Counted from the stretch's first letter, positions 20,439 through 29,507 are shown. The stretch is DNA of 64,000 nt from Tomitella gaofuii (GCF_014126825.1 NZ_CP059900.1:4289845-4353844), one strand, 5' to 3'. Numbers and translations are program-made. The notes: generated by a model not told the origin, from the letters alone.

Positions 20439-20568
20439 TCCCCGACGCTATGCCCGGATCGGCCTCCCTGCCATGACCTCCGAGGTAATCGACGTCCTGA
20501 CCCCGGCGCCGCAGGATCAGTGTCACCCGCCGAACCGCCGGCAGGGCTCCGACACCCAGGAGGACACC

Positions 20569-20982
20569 ATGACCGCCAACGCGCCTGAGAACACCGCGGA
20601 CGCGATCGAGCCCGGGCTGCGCCGGCTCACCGAGGACTACATCGCAGCGTGGAACGCCACCGACCCCGGCGTCCGGCGCATGCTCGTCGACCGGGTGTGG
20701 TCGGTCGACGGAACCTACACCGACCCGCTGTGCGACGCCGCCGGCCGCGACGCCGTCGACACGGCCATCGCCGCCATGCAGGACCGGCTGCGGGCGCAGC
20801 TGCCCGGCCATCGCTTCGTCCTGCTCGAGGGCCCCGATGCGCACCATCACCAGTTGCGCTTCCGGTGGGGGTTCCGGGCCGGCACCGCCGAGCCGGTGAT
20901 CGTCGGATCCGGCGTGGCGATGCGCGACGTCGACGGAAAACTCACCACGGTACTGGGCTTCCTCGATAGGGTCCCAGGATGA
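20569..20982 (+). CDS. SnoaL-like protein
   Basis: 137-residue NTF2-like fold: LTEDYIAAWNATDPGVRRMLVDRVWSVDGTYTDPL is the typical opening, followed by AVDTAIAAMQDRLRAQLPGHRF and a sheet ending RDVDGKLTTVLGFLDR. Function unknown. ATG 20569 has AGGAGG 5 nt upstream. Divergent from the XRE regulator and overlapping the thioesterase gene by 4 nt. Confidence 0.82.
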   Translation: MTANAPENTADAIEPGLRRLTEDYIAAWNATDPGVRRMLVDRVWSVDGTYTDPLCDAAGRDAVDTAIAAMQDRLRAQLPGHRFVLLEGPDAHHHQLRFRWGFRAGTAEPVIVGSGVAMRDVDGKLTTVLGFLDRVPG

Positions 20983-21377
20983 TCACGCTGTCCGACGAGC
21001 AGTGGCGCGGGCTCATGCCGCTTGCCGCGCACCTGGGCCTGGAGCTGGTGGAGGCGGCGCCGGAGCGGGTCGTGGCCCGGGTGCGGCACGCTCCGGAGCT
21101 GTGCACGGCGGGCGGAATGCTGCACGGCGGCACCATCATGGCGCTCGCCGACAGCGCCGGGGCCGTCGCGGCGTTCCTCAACCTGCCCGAGGGCGCCGCC
21201 ACGTCCACCACCTCGTCGAACACGGTGTTCTTGCGGGGCGTCGCCCACGGCACCGTCACCGCGACGGCACGCCCGCTGCACGTGGGACGCAGGACGATCG
21301 CCGTCGTCGTCGAGCTGGTGGACGACGACGGGCGCCCGGTGGCCCAGGTCACCCAGTCGCAGGCGGTGCTCGCCTGA
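20979..21377 (+). CDS. PaaI-type hotdog thioesterase
   Basis: 132-residue hotdog-fold acyl-CoA thioesterase: GGMLHGGTIMALADSAGA (H49-G-G and D58) is the PaaI/4HBT signature, and TTSSNTVFLRGVAHGTVTATARPLHVGRRT the substrate sheet. Likely hydrolyses aryl- or medium acyl-CoA. Start overlaps the SnoaL-like gene (ATGA), so the two are coupled. Confidence 0.85.
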   Translation: MITLSDEQWRGLMPLAAHLGLELVEAAPERVVARVRHAPELCTAGGMLHGGTIMALADSAGAVAAFLNLPEGAATSTTSSNTVFLRGVAHGTVTATARPLHVGRRTIAVVVELVDDDGRPVAQVTQSQAVLA

Positions 21378-21488
21378 GCGCACCGCCGGATGCGGTCGGG
21401 GCGGATCCGTCCTGCTCATGAACTGGGGGGAGAGCCCGCGGGACGCCGCCGCGCGTTTCCCCCGGGCCGGAGCCGGCGACGCTCTGGC

Positions 21489-21494
21489 TACCCT
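21489..21494 (+). promoter_or_regulatory. -10 box of a leaderless transcript (aftA)
   Basis: TACCCT ends 7 nt before GTG 21502 and supports that start over an upstream ATG at 21419. Confidence 0.45.
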
Positions 21495-21501
21495 CGTCAC
21501 C

Positions 21502-23472
21502 GTGCCTTCGATCCACACGCCCCGCGCGCCGCAATACCCGCGGACCGTCCTCGGCCGGTCCGTCGTCGCGCAGATCGCGGGCGCGACGATCGTGGCCGCG
21601 GCGGTGAGCATCGGCTACCAGGCCGCCTACCGGCACCTGCATTTCCCGTTGCCGTCGGAGGTGCCGACGGTCGTCGCATCGCTCGTCACCCTCGCGGTCA
21701 CGGCCTGCGCGGCCGGCGCGGTGCTCTTCCGCGGAAGACGCCGCAACCGGTACAACAGCCGCAGCCGACACCCGCGCCGCGGCCCGCGCCGCCTCATCGC
21801 CGCGGCCGGGTGGGTGCTGCCGGCACTGCTGAGCACCGCGATCCAGTCGTGGCTGCTCACGGGCACGAAGTTCTATCTCAACGGGCTCGGCGGCGACCAG
21901 CAGTTCCGCACCGCGTTCCTCACCCGCATGACCGATTCGCCGGCCCTCGCGGACGCCGTCTACCCCGACCTGCCGCCGTACTACTCGCCGGCCTGGTTCT
22001 GGGTGGGCGGACGGCTGGCCGATGCCACCGGGATCCCCGCCTGGGAGTTCTACAAGATCTGGTCGATCGTCACCCTGGCGGTGGCGGCGGCGCTCGCCCA
22101 CGTCCTGTGGGCCCGGGTCGTGCGGCCGTCGACGGCGCTGATCCTGGCGATGGTCACGGCGCTCGTGGGGCTGCACACGGCGGCCTACTCCCCGTATTCG
22201 TGGATCCTCGTCGCCCTCGCCCCGCCCCTGGCCGTCCTGGCGCTGCGCACGGCGCGCAGGCTGATCCGCGACGGCCGCCTCGACGTCGGCGCGTGCGCGG
22301 GGATCGGCGTCTACGTGGGGCTCGCGGCGATCACGCACGCGCTGATCGCGGGCGTGGCCGCCGTGTTCCTCGCGGTAGTGGTCGCGACGGTGGCCCTGCA
22401 GGCGCGCAACCGCACACGCCACCTGCGCCGGTTCCTGCGCGGCGCCGGCATCGCGGTGGCCTCGGCACTGCCGTTCGTCGCGGTGGTGTGGGTCCCGTAC
22501 CTCCTCGCGTCGAGCCCCCTCGAACCGGACAGCACGGCGGCGAAATTCCTGCCGGAGATCGGCGCCCGCATCCCCACCCCGGTCTTCTACGCGACGCCGC
22601 TGGGGGCGCTGTGCGCCGTCGGGCTGGGCTGGCTGGTGGTGCGCGCGCGACGCGACATGGTCGCGACGGGGCTGGCCCTCGCCGTCGGCACCGCGGTGTG
22701 CTGGTATGCCCTGTCCTTCCTCGCGCCGCTCGTGTCCACCACACTGCTGGCGTTCCGGCTGGAGCCGCTGTTGATCCTGGCGCTGTCCTGCGCCGGGGTG
22801 CTCGGCATCCGCGACGCGGCCGCGCTCGCCCGGCGGCGGGTGCGCGATCCGTCCCGGCGCGCGCAGGCAGCCGAGCGGGCCCGCGTCGTCACCGCCGTCG
22901 TCGGCGCCTTCGCGGTGGCGGCCATGCTGCACGTGTCCTACCAGGTGCGCACCGTCGAGCCCGCCTGGAACCGCGCCGCGCTCAACACCCCGGGGCCCGA
23001 CGGGGTGATCGCCGAGGGCACCGAACTGCAGCGCACCGCGGGCGGTCCGACCGCCCAGGAGATCCACGACGCCATCACAACGCTCAGCGGGGGGCGGGAC
23101 GCGAGCGACCTGGTGGCGCTCACCGACGTCCACTCCCTGCTGGCGTTCTACCCGTACCGCGGCTTCCAGACCGTGACCTCCGCCTACGCGAATCCCAAGG
23201 CCGGCTTCGCCGATCGCAACGGGCTCATCCGCGGCTGGGCGGAGGCCGGCGACGGGCTCGCCGCGGCGCTCGACGCGTCGCCGGTGCGCGCGCCGGACGT
23301 GTTCGTGCTCAGCCGCACCCCGCAGGGCTGGGTGTACAGCCTGTCGGTCTCACGCCTTCCCCGCGAGCCGGGCGACGTGAGCGAGCCGGCGGTGTTCTCC
23401 CCGTCCGCGTTCGACCCGGCACATTTCGCGGTGCAGGAGGTGGGGCACCTGGCGGTGGCAGTGCGGCGGTGA
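21502..23472 (+). CDS. aftA: Galactan 5-O-arabinofuranosyltransferase AftA
   Basis: 656-residue GT-C membrane enzyme that puts the first arabinofuranose on galactan of arabinogalactan, using decaprenyl-phospho-arabinose. About eleven membrane segments, then a soluble C-terminal part (~470-656). The GT-C acidic loop is at GLGGDQQFRTAFL (D132), with YPDLPPYYSPAWFWVGGRLAD and the C-terminal DVHSLLAFYPYRGFQTVTSAYANPKAGF as family blocks. M. tuberculosis AftA has 643 residues. GTG 21502 fits the leaderless box. Unlike in mycobacteria it is not beside the emb genes here. Confidence 0.88.
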   Translation: MPSIHTPRAPQYPRTVLGRSVVAQIAGATIVAAAVSIGYQAAYRHLHFPLPSEVPTVVASLVTLAVTACAAGAVLFRGRRRNRYNSRSRHPRRGPRRLIAAAGWVLPALLSTAIQSWLLTGTKFYLNGLGGDQQFRTAFLTRMTDSPALADAVYPDLPPYYSPAWFWVGGRLADATGIPAWEFYKIWSIVTLAVAAALAHVLWARVVRPSTALILAMVTALVGLHTAAYSPYSWILVALAPPLAVLALRTARRLIRDGRLDVGACAGIGVYVGLAAITHALIAGVAAVFLAVVVATVALQARNRTRHLRRFLRGAGIAVASALPFVAVVWVPYLLASSPLEPDSTAAKFLPEIGARIPTPVFYATPLGALCAVGLGWLVVRARRDMVATGLALAVGTAVCWYALSFLAPLVSTTLLAFRLEPLLILALSCAGVLGIRDAAALARRRVRDPSRRAQAAERARVVTAVVGAFAVAAMLHVSYQVRTVEPAWNRAALNTPGPDGVIAEGTELQRTAGGPTAQEIHDAITTLSGGRDASDLVALTDVHSLLAFYPYRGFQTVTSAYANPKAGFADRNGLIRGWAEAGDGLAAALDASPVRAPDVFVLSRTPQGWVYSLSVSRLPREPGDVSEPAVFSPSAFDPAHFAVQEVGHLAVAVRR

Positions 23473-23513
23473 CGGCCCGCGCACCCGCCGTCCGCCTGCC
23501 GCCCCCGCCGAGC

Positions 23514-23562
23514 GTATGCGCAATCCGCCGGGCCCGGCGCGATCGCGGCGGTTTGTGCATAC
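23514..23562. promoter_or_regulatory. Imperfect 16-bp inverted repeat between aftA and the next gene
   Basis: Arms 23514-23529 and 23547-23562 pair at 14 of 16 positions around a 17-nt loop; the outer ends are GTATGC/GCATAC. It can be the aftA terminator or an operator of the downstream luciferase-like gene, whose -10 candidate TACAGT (23560-23565) overlaps the right arm. Confidence 0.5.
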
Positions 23563-23604
23563 AGTCGTGGTGAACACACACCCGACACCTTCGGAGGCCA
23601 GCCC

Positions 23605-24414
23605 ATGACGGACCGCCCCATCCGCGTCGGCGTGCAGCTCCAGCCGCAGCACGCCCCCCGCTACGGGATGATCCGCGACGCCGTGCTGCGCGCCGAGGAC
23701 GCCGGTGTGGACATCGCCTTCAACTGGGACCACTTCTTTCCGCTCTACCCGGACGCACAGGGCCGCATCGACGGCGCACACTTCGAGTGCTGGACGATGC
23801 TGGGCGCGTGGGCCGAGCAGACCGAGCGCATCGAGATCGGTGCGCTGGTCACGGGCGGCGGATACCGCAATCCGGACCTGCTGGCGGACATGGCCCGCAC
23901 CGTCGACCACATCAGCGGCGGGCGGCTCATCCTCGGCGTCGGCGCGGGCTGGTTCGCCAAGGACTACGAGCAGTACGGCTACGAGTTCGGCACCAAGGGC
24001 TCGCGCATCGACCTGCTGGGGGAGAACCTCGACCGCATCGCGGCGCGGCTGCCCCGCCTGGACCCGCCGCCCACGCGCGACATCCCGGTCCTCATCGGCG
24101 GCGGGGGAGTGCGCAAGACGCTCCGGCACGTGGCCCGTCACGCGGACATCTGGCACTCGTTCGCCGACCCCGACGGATACCCGGAGAAGCTCGACGCCCT
24201 GGACCGGCACTGCGCAGACGTGGGCCGGGACCCGGCCGAGATCGAGCGCTCGGTGCCCTGGCCCACCGCCTCCGACGACGGCCACACCCCCGAACAGCGG
24301 GCGGACCAGCTGGTGGCGCAGGGCGCGACGCTGTTCACCGTCGCATCCGGCGGCCCCGACTACGACTTCGGCGAGCTCCGGCAGGCGCTGGCCTGGCGGG
24401 ACTCGCGGGCCTGA
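23605..24414 (+). CDS. LLM class F420-dependent oxidoreductase (Rv0044c-like)
   Basis: 269-residue luciferase-like TIM barrel: RVGVQLQPQHAPRYGMIRDAVLRAEDAGVDIAFNWDHFFPL at the start, ERIEIGALVTGGGYRNPDLLADMARTVDHISGGRLILGVGAGW, and PVLIGGGGVRKTLRHVARHADIWHSFADP. Matches the F420 branch that includes M. tuberculosis Rv0044c in the same neighbourhood. Substrate unknown. GGAGG lies upstream of the ATG. A degenerate 18-bp repeat follows the stop. Confidence 0.85.
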   Translation: MTDRPIRVGVQLQPQHAPRYGMIRDAVLRAEDAGVDIAFNWDHFFPLYPDAQGRIDGAHFECWTMLGAWAEQTERIEIGALVTGGGYRNPDLLADMARTVDHISGGRLILGVGAGWFAKDYEQYGYEFGTKGSRIDLLGENLDRIAARLPRLDPPPTRDIPVLIGGGGVRKTLRHVARHADIWHSFADPDGYPEKLDALDRHCADVGRDPAEIERSVPWPTASDDGHTPEQRADQLVAQGATLFTVASGGPDYDFGELRQALAWRDSRA

Positions 24415-24425
24415 CCCTGCCAGTC

Positions 24426-24461
24426 GACCCGACTCTGCCCGCCGACCCGACTCCGCCCGCC
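24426..24461. repeat. 18-bp tandem repeat, two copies
   Basis: Two copies differing at one base in the space between convergent genes, with a decayed third copy after it. No CRISPR-like spacing. Confidence 0.7.
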
Positions 24462-24477
24462 GCCGCGACTCGCAGCG

Positions 24478-25305
24478 TCAGCTCGCCGGGCGGGCCTGCG
24501 CACCCGACGCGCCGCGCGGTACCGTCGGCCCCGCGCTGCCGGCGAGCAGGATCGACGCCACCAGCTGCGGGTTGTCCCACATCGGCACGTGACCGACGCC
24601 GGGGACGATCGTCACCTCCGCCTGCGGAAACACGCCGCGTACGCGCTTGGCCTCGTAGCAGGGCAGGACGAGGTCGCGCCGCCCCCACGCCACGGTCACC
24701 GGCACGGACGTGTCGACGGGCCGGGTGAACGCGAAGTCCGCGCTGAGGCCGCGGTCGATCACCGTGTTGCTGAGCAGGCTCGCCGCGTCGATGCGGGCCG
24801 TCTCAGCGGGGACCCGCCACGGGTGCGACATGAACACGCCCATGCCCACCGACTTTCCCACGGGGTTGCTGACGAACGCGTCCCGCGCCCTGCCCATCCG
24901 TCGCGTGGCCCAGCGCAGGGTGCGGAACGTGTTGACCGCGCGCGCCTGGTCGAGCGGGCCTGCGAAGAAGCCCGCGGGGGACAGGCCGGTGGCCGAGGCG
25001 ACCTCGCCGCGCGCTGCCGCCTCGAGCGCGAACCAGCCGCCCAGCGAGTTGCCGGCCACGTGCACCTTCTCGTCGGGCGCGATCTCGCGGAGGAACTCCA
25101 CGGCGAGGTCGGCACCGATCTGCAGCGGGTTCGGGCCCTCGGGCATCTCCGGGGAGTCGCCGTGCCCGGGCAGGTCGACGGTGACCACGCGGCGGTGCCG
25201 GGCGAGAAGGTCCACCACCGGATCCCACGCGTGGCGCCGATGGATCACGCCGTGCACCAGCACCAGGGTGGGGCCTTCCCCGCGGATGTCGTAAGCCAGC
25301 TCCAT
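24478..25305 (-). CDS. Alpha/beta hydrolase
   Basis: 275-residue alpha/beta hydrolase. Oxyanion region LVHGVIHRRHAW, nucleophile elbow GNSLGG with S87, acid D211 (WGRRDLVLP), His H239 (GVGHVPMW). Esterase or C-C hydrolase activity is possible; substrate unknown. ATG 25305 is taken because MELAYDIRGEGPTLVLVHG is the normal family start; the frame stays open further upstream through the marR promoter without likely coding content. Divergent from marR, so it may be controlled by the same operator. Confidence 0.83.
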   Translation of the reverse strand: MELAYDIRGEGPTLVLVHGVIHRRHAWDPVVDLLARHRRVVTVDLPGHGDSPEMPEGPNPLQIGADLAVEFLREIAPDEKVHVAGNSLGGWFALEAAARGEVASATGLSPAGFFAGPLDQARAVNTFRTLRWATRRMGRARDAFVSNPVGKSVGMGVFMSHPWRVPAETARIDAASLLSNTVIDRGLSADFAFTRPVDTSVPVTVAWGRRDLVLPCYEAKRVRGVFPQAEVTIVPGVGHVPMWDNPQLVASILLAGSAGPTVPRGASGAQARPAS

Positions 25306-25392
25306 GGCCTTAGTGTGACGCACGTTCACGGCTACCGCAAGGGCGTCGGGTGACCGACGCCACGCCGGCGCCGCTTTGCCACTCGACATTAC

Positions 25393-25409
25393 TTAGTTAG
25401 ACTTACTAA
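25393..25409. promoter_or_regulatory. MarR operator overlapping the marR promoter
   Basis: TTAGTTAG-A-CTTACTAA, an 8-1-8 palindrome with one mismatch, in a short AT-rich island. It contains TAGACT (25398-25403), 8 nt before ATG 25412, which looks like the -10 box of a leaderless mRNA. Binding there would block RNA polymerase directly. Confidence 0.65.
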
Positions 25410-25411
25410 CT

Positions 25412-25984
25412 ATGTCCGAGAATGCGGCGCCGGAAGAGAACACGGCCGCGCAGGAGTCCGGGGCGACGGCGTTCCCCGAATCCGCCGACGAGGTCGCGCT
25501 GGCCGCCGACCTGCGCCCGGTGCTGCTGCGCCTCAACAACCTCGTCCGCCGTCGCGTACCGTCCGTCGAGCTCACCCCCGCGCAGAGCACGGCACTGACC
25601 ACCGTGCTCGACCATGGGCCGCTGCGCATGGGGGAGCTGGCCGAACGCGAGCAGATCCGCATGCCCACCGTCACCGCCATCATCCGGCGCGTCGAGAAGC
25701 TCGGACTGGTCCAGCGCCGGCCCGACCCCGACGACGGGCGCGCCGTGCTCGTCGAACTCACCGGGTCCGGGCGCGAACGCCTGGAGCATGTGGCCCGCGA
25801 GCGCAACGTCCTGCTCGCCGCGCTCCTCGAACAGCTCACCGACGGCGACCGCCAGGCGATCGCCGCGGCCGTCCCCGCGCTCAACGCGATGCTCGCGCTG
25901 GACCTTCCGGGCCCCGCCGATGCAGGCCACACCGACGGACCCGGCACACCGCAACTCCAGGAAAGCGAGACGCACGCACGATGA
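25412..25984 (+). CDS. MarR family transcriptional regulator (Rv0042c-like)
   Basis: 190 residues; winged helix at ~50-135 (LTPAQSTALTTVLDHGPLRMGELAEREQIRMPTVTAIIRRVEKLGLVQRRPDPDDGRAVLVELT), disordered ends. Probably a dimeric repressor that lets go of DNA when a small molecule binds. Its last codons overlap the start of the MFS gene (ATGA), so it forms an operon with the pump it likely controls. M. tuberculosis has a MarR gene at the same place next to leuS. Confidence 0.88.
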   Translation: MSENAAPEENTAAQESGATAFPESADEVALAADLRPVLLRLNNLVRRRVPSVELTPAQSTALTTVLDHGPLRMGELAEREQIRMPTVTAIIRRVEKLGLVQRRPDPDDGRAVLVELTGSGRERLEHVARERNVLLAALLEQLTDGDRQAIAAAVPALNAMLALDLPGPADAGHTDGPGTPQLQESETHAR

Positions 25985-27336
25985 GCACCACCCCGCAGGG
26001 CGCACCGCCAGCCCACGCCGACGAACACCCCGGACTTCTCGACGCGCTCAAGGGCCAACCCAAGCAGGTCTGGGTCACCGCCTTCGCCGCGGTCATCGCG
26101 TTCATGGGCATCGGCCTGGTGGACCCGATCCTCAACACCATCACCGAGGCACTGCACGCCACGCCGTCGCAGACCACCCTGCTGTTCGCCTCCTACCTGG
26201 GCGTTCAGGTGTTCGCGATGCTGCTCACCGGGCTGATGAGCTACCGCTTCGGCGCCAAGCGCACCGTGGTCACCGGGCTGATCCTCATCGTCATCGCCGC
26301 CGGGCTGTGCGCCTTCGCCGGCACCATCGAGCAGCTCGTGTGGCTGCGTGCGCTGTGGGGCCTGGGCAACGCGTTCTTCATCGCCACGGCGCTGTCGGTG
26401 ATCGTCGGCGCCGCCACCGGCGGCCAGAAGGGCGCGATCCTCATGTACGAGGCGGCGCTGGGCCTCGGCCTGGCCGTCGGGCCGCTGGCGGGCGCGGTGC
26501 TGGGCAACATCTCGTGGCGCGGGCCGTTCGCCGGCACCGCCATCCTCATGGCCATCGGCGCCCTGCTGTGCGTGATCATGCTGCAGCGCGACGGGGACAA
26601 GGCGCACCGCACTCCGATCCGGCTCACCGACCCGCTGCGTGCGCTCAAGGACCGCAACCTGCTGATGACGTCCATCGGCTCCGCCTTCTACACCGCGGCG
26701 TTCTTCGCCGTGATCGCCTGGGCCCCGTTCGCGCTGGGCAAGGGCGCCTACTACATCGGCTTCGTCTTCTTCGGGTGGGGCGTGTGCGTCGCGATCTCCG
26801 GCGTCCTCATCGCACCGCGCGTCGCGGCGAAGTTCGGCGAGCGGCACGGCCTCATGGGCGCGGTGTTCCTGTGCGCCGTCGTGCTCGGCATCATCGCCGT
26901 CGGCACCGCCGTCGAATCCGACGCGCTGATCGTCGTCGGCGTCGTCGTTTCCGGCCTGGTGTCGGGCGTGCTCAACACGCTGTTCACCGGGGCGGCGATG
27001 AGCTCGGCCGGCACGGTGCGGTCCGTATCCAGCGCCGGCTACAACTTCCTGCGCTGGATGGGCGGCGCCGTCTCCGCCATCCTCGTCGGCCACCTCGCCG
27101 AGTGGTTCGGCTCCGACGACGATCCCGCGATGGCGGCGCCGTTCTGGGCCGGCGCGCTGTGCTGCCTCGTCGCCGTCGGCTTCCTGGCGCTGCGGCCCAC
27201 GACGCGGCCGCGCCCCGAGAGCGAGCTCGAGGTCCTCGAGGACGAAGTCGCCGCCGAGGGGCCCGCGCAGGCCGTCGACGAGGCGGGCCTCGAGCCGCAG
27301 CCCGGCGACGCCCCCACCGTGCACTCCCGCGCGTGA
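25981..27336 (+). CDS. MFS transporter controlled by MarR
   Basis: 451-residue transporter with 12 membrane segments; TFMG-like opening AFAAVIAFMGIGLVDPILNTITEALHATPSQTTLLF resembles the bacillibactin/drug exporter branch (YmfD-type), and the central loop holds KDRNLLMTS. Substrate unknown; efflux is likely given the MarR partner. C-terminal ~40 residues are acidic and cytoplasmic. Overlaps marR by 4 nt. Confidence 0.85.
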   Translation: MSTTPQGAPPAHADEHPGLLDALKGQPKQVWVTAFAAVIAFMGIGLVDPILNTITEALHATPSQTTLLFASYLGVQVFAMLLTGLMSYRFGAKRTVVTGLILIVIAAGLCAFAGTIEQLVWLRALWGLGNAFFIATALSVIVGAATGGQKGAILMYEAALGLGLAVGPLAGAVLGNISWRGPFAGTAILMAIGALLCVIMLQRDGDKAHRTPIRLTDPLRALKDRNLLMTSIGSAFYTAAFFAVIAWAPFALGKGAYYIGFVFFGWGVCVAISGVLIAPRVAAKFGERHGLMGAVFLCAVVLGIIAVGTAVESDALIVVGVVVSGLVSGVLNTLFTGAAMSSAGTVRSVSSAGYNFLRWMGGAVSAILVGHLAEWFGSDDDPAMAAPFWAGALCCLVAVGFLALRPTTRPRPESELEVLEDEVAAEGPAQAVDEAGLEPQPGDAPTVHSRA

Positions 27337-27355
27337 CCCGGCCGCCGGCGCGGGC

Positions 27356-27910
27356 TCAGGACTGAGCGAACCCGGAGCGCGCCTGCCCGTCCCCCGGCCG
27401 GCGGGGCACGAAACTGCCGTACCCGCCGCGGAAGAACAGCAACGGATCGGCCTGCCGATGCACCTCCAGCTCGCTGACGCGGGCGATCACGATCGTGTGG
27501 TCGCCCGCGTCGTGCTCGAACTCCACGTCGGCCTCGATCCGTGCCAACGTGCCGTGCAGGGCCGGGGCGCCGTTGAGCGCGGGCTCCCAGGCGGTGCCGT
27601 CGAACTTGCCGGCCCCGCTCGTGGCGAATCGGCGGCACAGCTGCAGCTGATCGTGCGAGAGCACGTTGACGCAGAGGCCGCCCGCGTCGCGCATGAGCGG
27701 CCAGCTGCGGGAGCTCTTGGCGGGGCAGAACGAGACGAACGGCGGGTCCAGCGACAGCGACGTCACCGACTGGCAGGCGAAACCCTGCGGCGCACCGTCG
27801 TGCACGGCGGTGATCACGGTGACCCCGGTGCAGAAGTTTCCCAGCACCCGCCGCAGCTCGTCCTGGTCGATCAGCCGTCGCTGTCCGCCGCCGCGCGCCG
27901 CAGTTACCAT
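27356..27910 (-). CDS. Flavin reductase family protein
   Basis: 184-residue FMN-binding split-barrel protein (RRVLGNFCTGVTVITAVHDGAPQGFACQSVTSLSLDPPFVSFCPAKSSRSWP), the HpaC/HsaB type that gives reduced flavin to a partner monooxygenase. No monooxygenase of the HsaA type lies beside it, so its partner is elsewhere. ATG 27910 (MVTAARGGGQRRLIDQDEL) is the start; upstream codons run into the divergent SDR promoter. Converges with the MFS gene, 19 nt between stops. Confidence 0.85.
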   Translation of the reverse strand: MVTAARGGGQRRLIDQDELRRVLGNFCTGVTVITAVHDGAPQGFACQSVTSLSLDPPFVSFCPAKSSRSWPLMRDAGGLCVNVLSHDQLQLCRRFATSGAGKFDGTAWEPALNGAPALHGTLARIEADVEFEHDAGDHTIVIARVSELEVHRQADPLLFFRGGYGSFVPRRPGDGQARSGFAQS

Positions 27911-27990
27911 ACGGCCATCGTCCCAGCCCGGCCGCAGATGCACACCGCAGACCCGCGGACCGGCCCTGCCGAACACCTTGGAGGCACCAC

Positions 27991-28686
27991 ATGACCAGCA
28001 CCGACGCCGCCACACGGGCCGCGCTGGTCACGGGCGCGTCCAGCGGGCTCGGCGCGGACATCGCGCGCGAGCTCGCCGCCGACCATCGCCTGCTGCTCGG
28101 CGGCCGCGACGCGCCGCGGCTGGACGCACTGGCCGCCGAACTGCCCGCGGCAGAACCGTGGCGGGTGGATCTCACCTCGGCCGCCGCCGTCGCCGGCGCC
28201 ACCGCACGCATCGACGCGCTCGACGTGCTCGTCCACAGCGCCGGCGTCTGCGAGCTGGGCCCTATCGCCGAGTCGGACACCGCGCAGTGGCGGCGCACCT
28301 TCGAGGCCAACGTGTTCGCCGTCGTCGAGCTCACCCGCGCGCTGCTGCCCGCACTGCGCGCCGCGGGCGGCCACGTGGTGCTCGTCAACTCCGGGGCGGG
28401 GCTGCGTGCCAACCCGGGGTGGGGGTCTTACGCGGCCAGCAAGTTCGCGTTACGAGCGTTCGGAGACGCGCTCCGCCAGGAGGAGCCGCGGCTGCGCGTG
28501 ACCTCCGTGCACCCGGGCCGCATCGACACCCCCATGCAGCGGAACATCGTCGCCTCCGAGGGCGCGGAGTACGACCCGCGGCGGTTCCTCGCCTCCGCCA
28601 CCGTCGCGCGCGCCGTCGGCAATGCCGTGCGCACCCCCGCGGACGCGCACCCGACCGAGATCGTGCTGCGGCCCACCGGGCGCTGA
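27991..28686 (+). CDS. Short-chain dehydrogenase/reductase
   Basis: 231-residue classical SDR: cofactor loop TGASSGLG (14-21), NSAG-like HSAG (82-85), catalytic S134 (NSGAG), Y147 and K151 (YAASK). The acidic or basic residue after strand 2 is GGRD with Arg39, which favours NADP. Substrate unknown. TTGGAGG precedes the ATG. Divergent from the flavin reductase. Confidence 0.87.
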   Translation: MTSTDAATRAALVTGASSGLGADIARELAADHRLLLGGRDAPRLDALAAELPAAEPWRVDLTSAAAVAGATARIDALDVLVHSAGVCELGPIAESDTAQWRRTFEANVFAVVELTRALLPALRAAGGHVVLVNSGAGLRANPGWGSYAASKFALRAFGDALRQEEPRLRVTSVHPGRIDTPMQRNIVASEGAEYDPRRFLASATVARAVGNAVRTPADAHPTEIVLRPTGR

Positions 28687-28713
28687 ACGCGGGACCGGCC
28701 GTTCGGCAGCCCC

Positions 28714-29322
28714 CTACCGGGCGGGCGCGATCCGCGCCTGCGCGGCGATCGCCGTACCCATCCACCGGTCCAGATAGCGCCGCAGCACCGCGCGCCCCCA
28801 GGCAGGGTCCGCGGGCGACAGGAAGAACGACTGCATGGTCCGCAGCACGAACTCGACGAGCTCGCGCAGCGCCGCCTCGTCGTAGCCGTGGGCCTCCCAG
28901 TCCACGTCGAAGCGCCGGATCATCGTCATGCCGAAGGCGATCGCCTCGGGTGCGGTGACCCCCTGCGCATGCTCGCCGGAAAGCATGAGCCCCAGGTGGG
29001 GGATCCGGTGGACCTCTTCGAGCGTGAAGAGCACCGCCTCCACCATCGCGCCGGCCGGGTCGGTGAGGCCACGGACGTGCGCGGCAAGGCGGTCGAGGAA
29101 GCCGTCGACAGAGGCGATCGCGGCCGCGCGCATGAGCGAATCGGCGCTGGGGAAGTACCGGTACACCGTCTGACGGATCACGCCCAGCCGTTCGGCCACG
29201 TCGGCGATGGTGATGCCGGCCCCGGTCTCGGTGATCAGTGCCACCGCAGCGGCGACGATCCTCTCGGCGGCCTCTTCATCGTTGGCGGGGGGTGCACCGC
29301 CCCAGCCTCGTCTGCGCGCCAC
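28714..29322 (-). CDS. TetR family transcriptional regulator
   Basis: 202 residues, GTG start. Helix-turn-helix at ~20-65 (ERIVAAAVALITETGAGITIADVAERLGVIRQTVYRYFPSADSLMRAA), ligand domain behind it. Divergent from the PF10118 gene, 239 nt away, with a palindromic operator candidate in the middle, so it probably controls the PF10118/membrane protein pair and itself. Confidence 0.87.
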   Translation of the reverse strand: MARRRGWGGAPPANDEEAAERIVAAAVALITETGAGITIADVAERLGVIRQTVYRYFPSADSLMRAAAIASVDGFLDRLAAHVRGLTDPAGAMVEAVLFTLEEVHRIPHLGLMLSGEHAQGVTAPEAIAFGMTMIRRFDVDWEAHGYDEAALRELVEFVLRTMQSFFLSPADPAWGRAVLRRYLDRWMGTAIAAQARIAPAR

Positions 29323-29476
29323 CTGCCGTGTCCTCGTCTCGCAATGCCCCGTGCTCCGGGGCGCACCCGATTCCCATCACCCCGGACCGCCGCTGAGCGG
29401 CCCGGCCGACGCTACCATGCGCCCCGCCGCACGCCCCGCACGAAGACCGCCGGCACCTGCCGCGATGCATCCACCG

Positions 29477-29507
29477 TTGACCATACAGTAATCCGAATGT
29501 TTGTATG
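29477..29507 (+). promoter_or_regulatory. Promoter and TetR operator candidate
   Basis: TTGACC (29477-29482) and TTGTAT (29501-29506), 18 nt apart, look like -35 and -10 boxes for the PF10118 gene. The inverted repeat CATACA...TGTATG (29482-29487, 29502-29507) overlaps both boxes, in an AT-rich island unlike its surroundings. Confidence 0.55.

Noticed and set aside
24413..24475. Possible CRISPR-like repeat
   Set aside because: Only two adjacent 18-bp copies without spacers; a simple tandem repeat.
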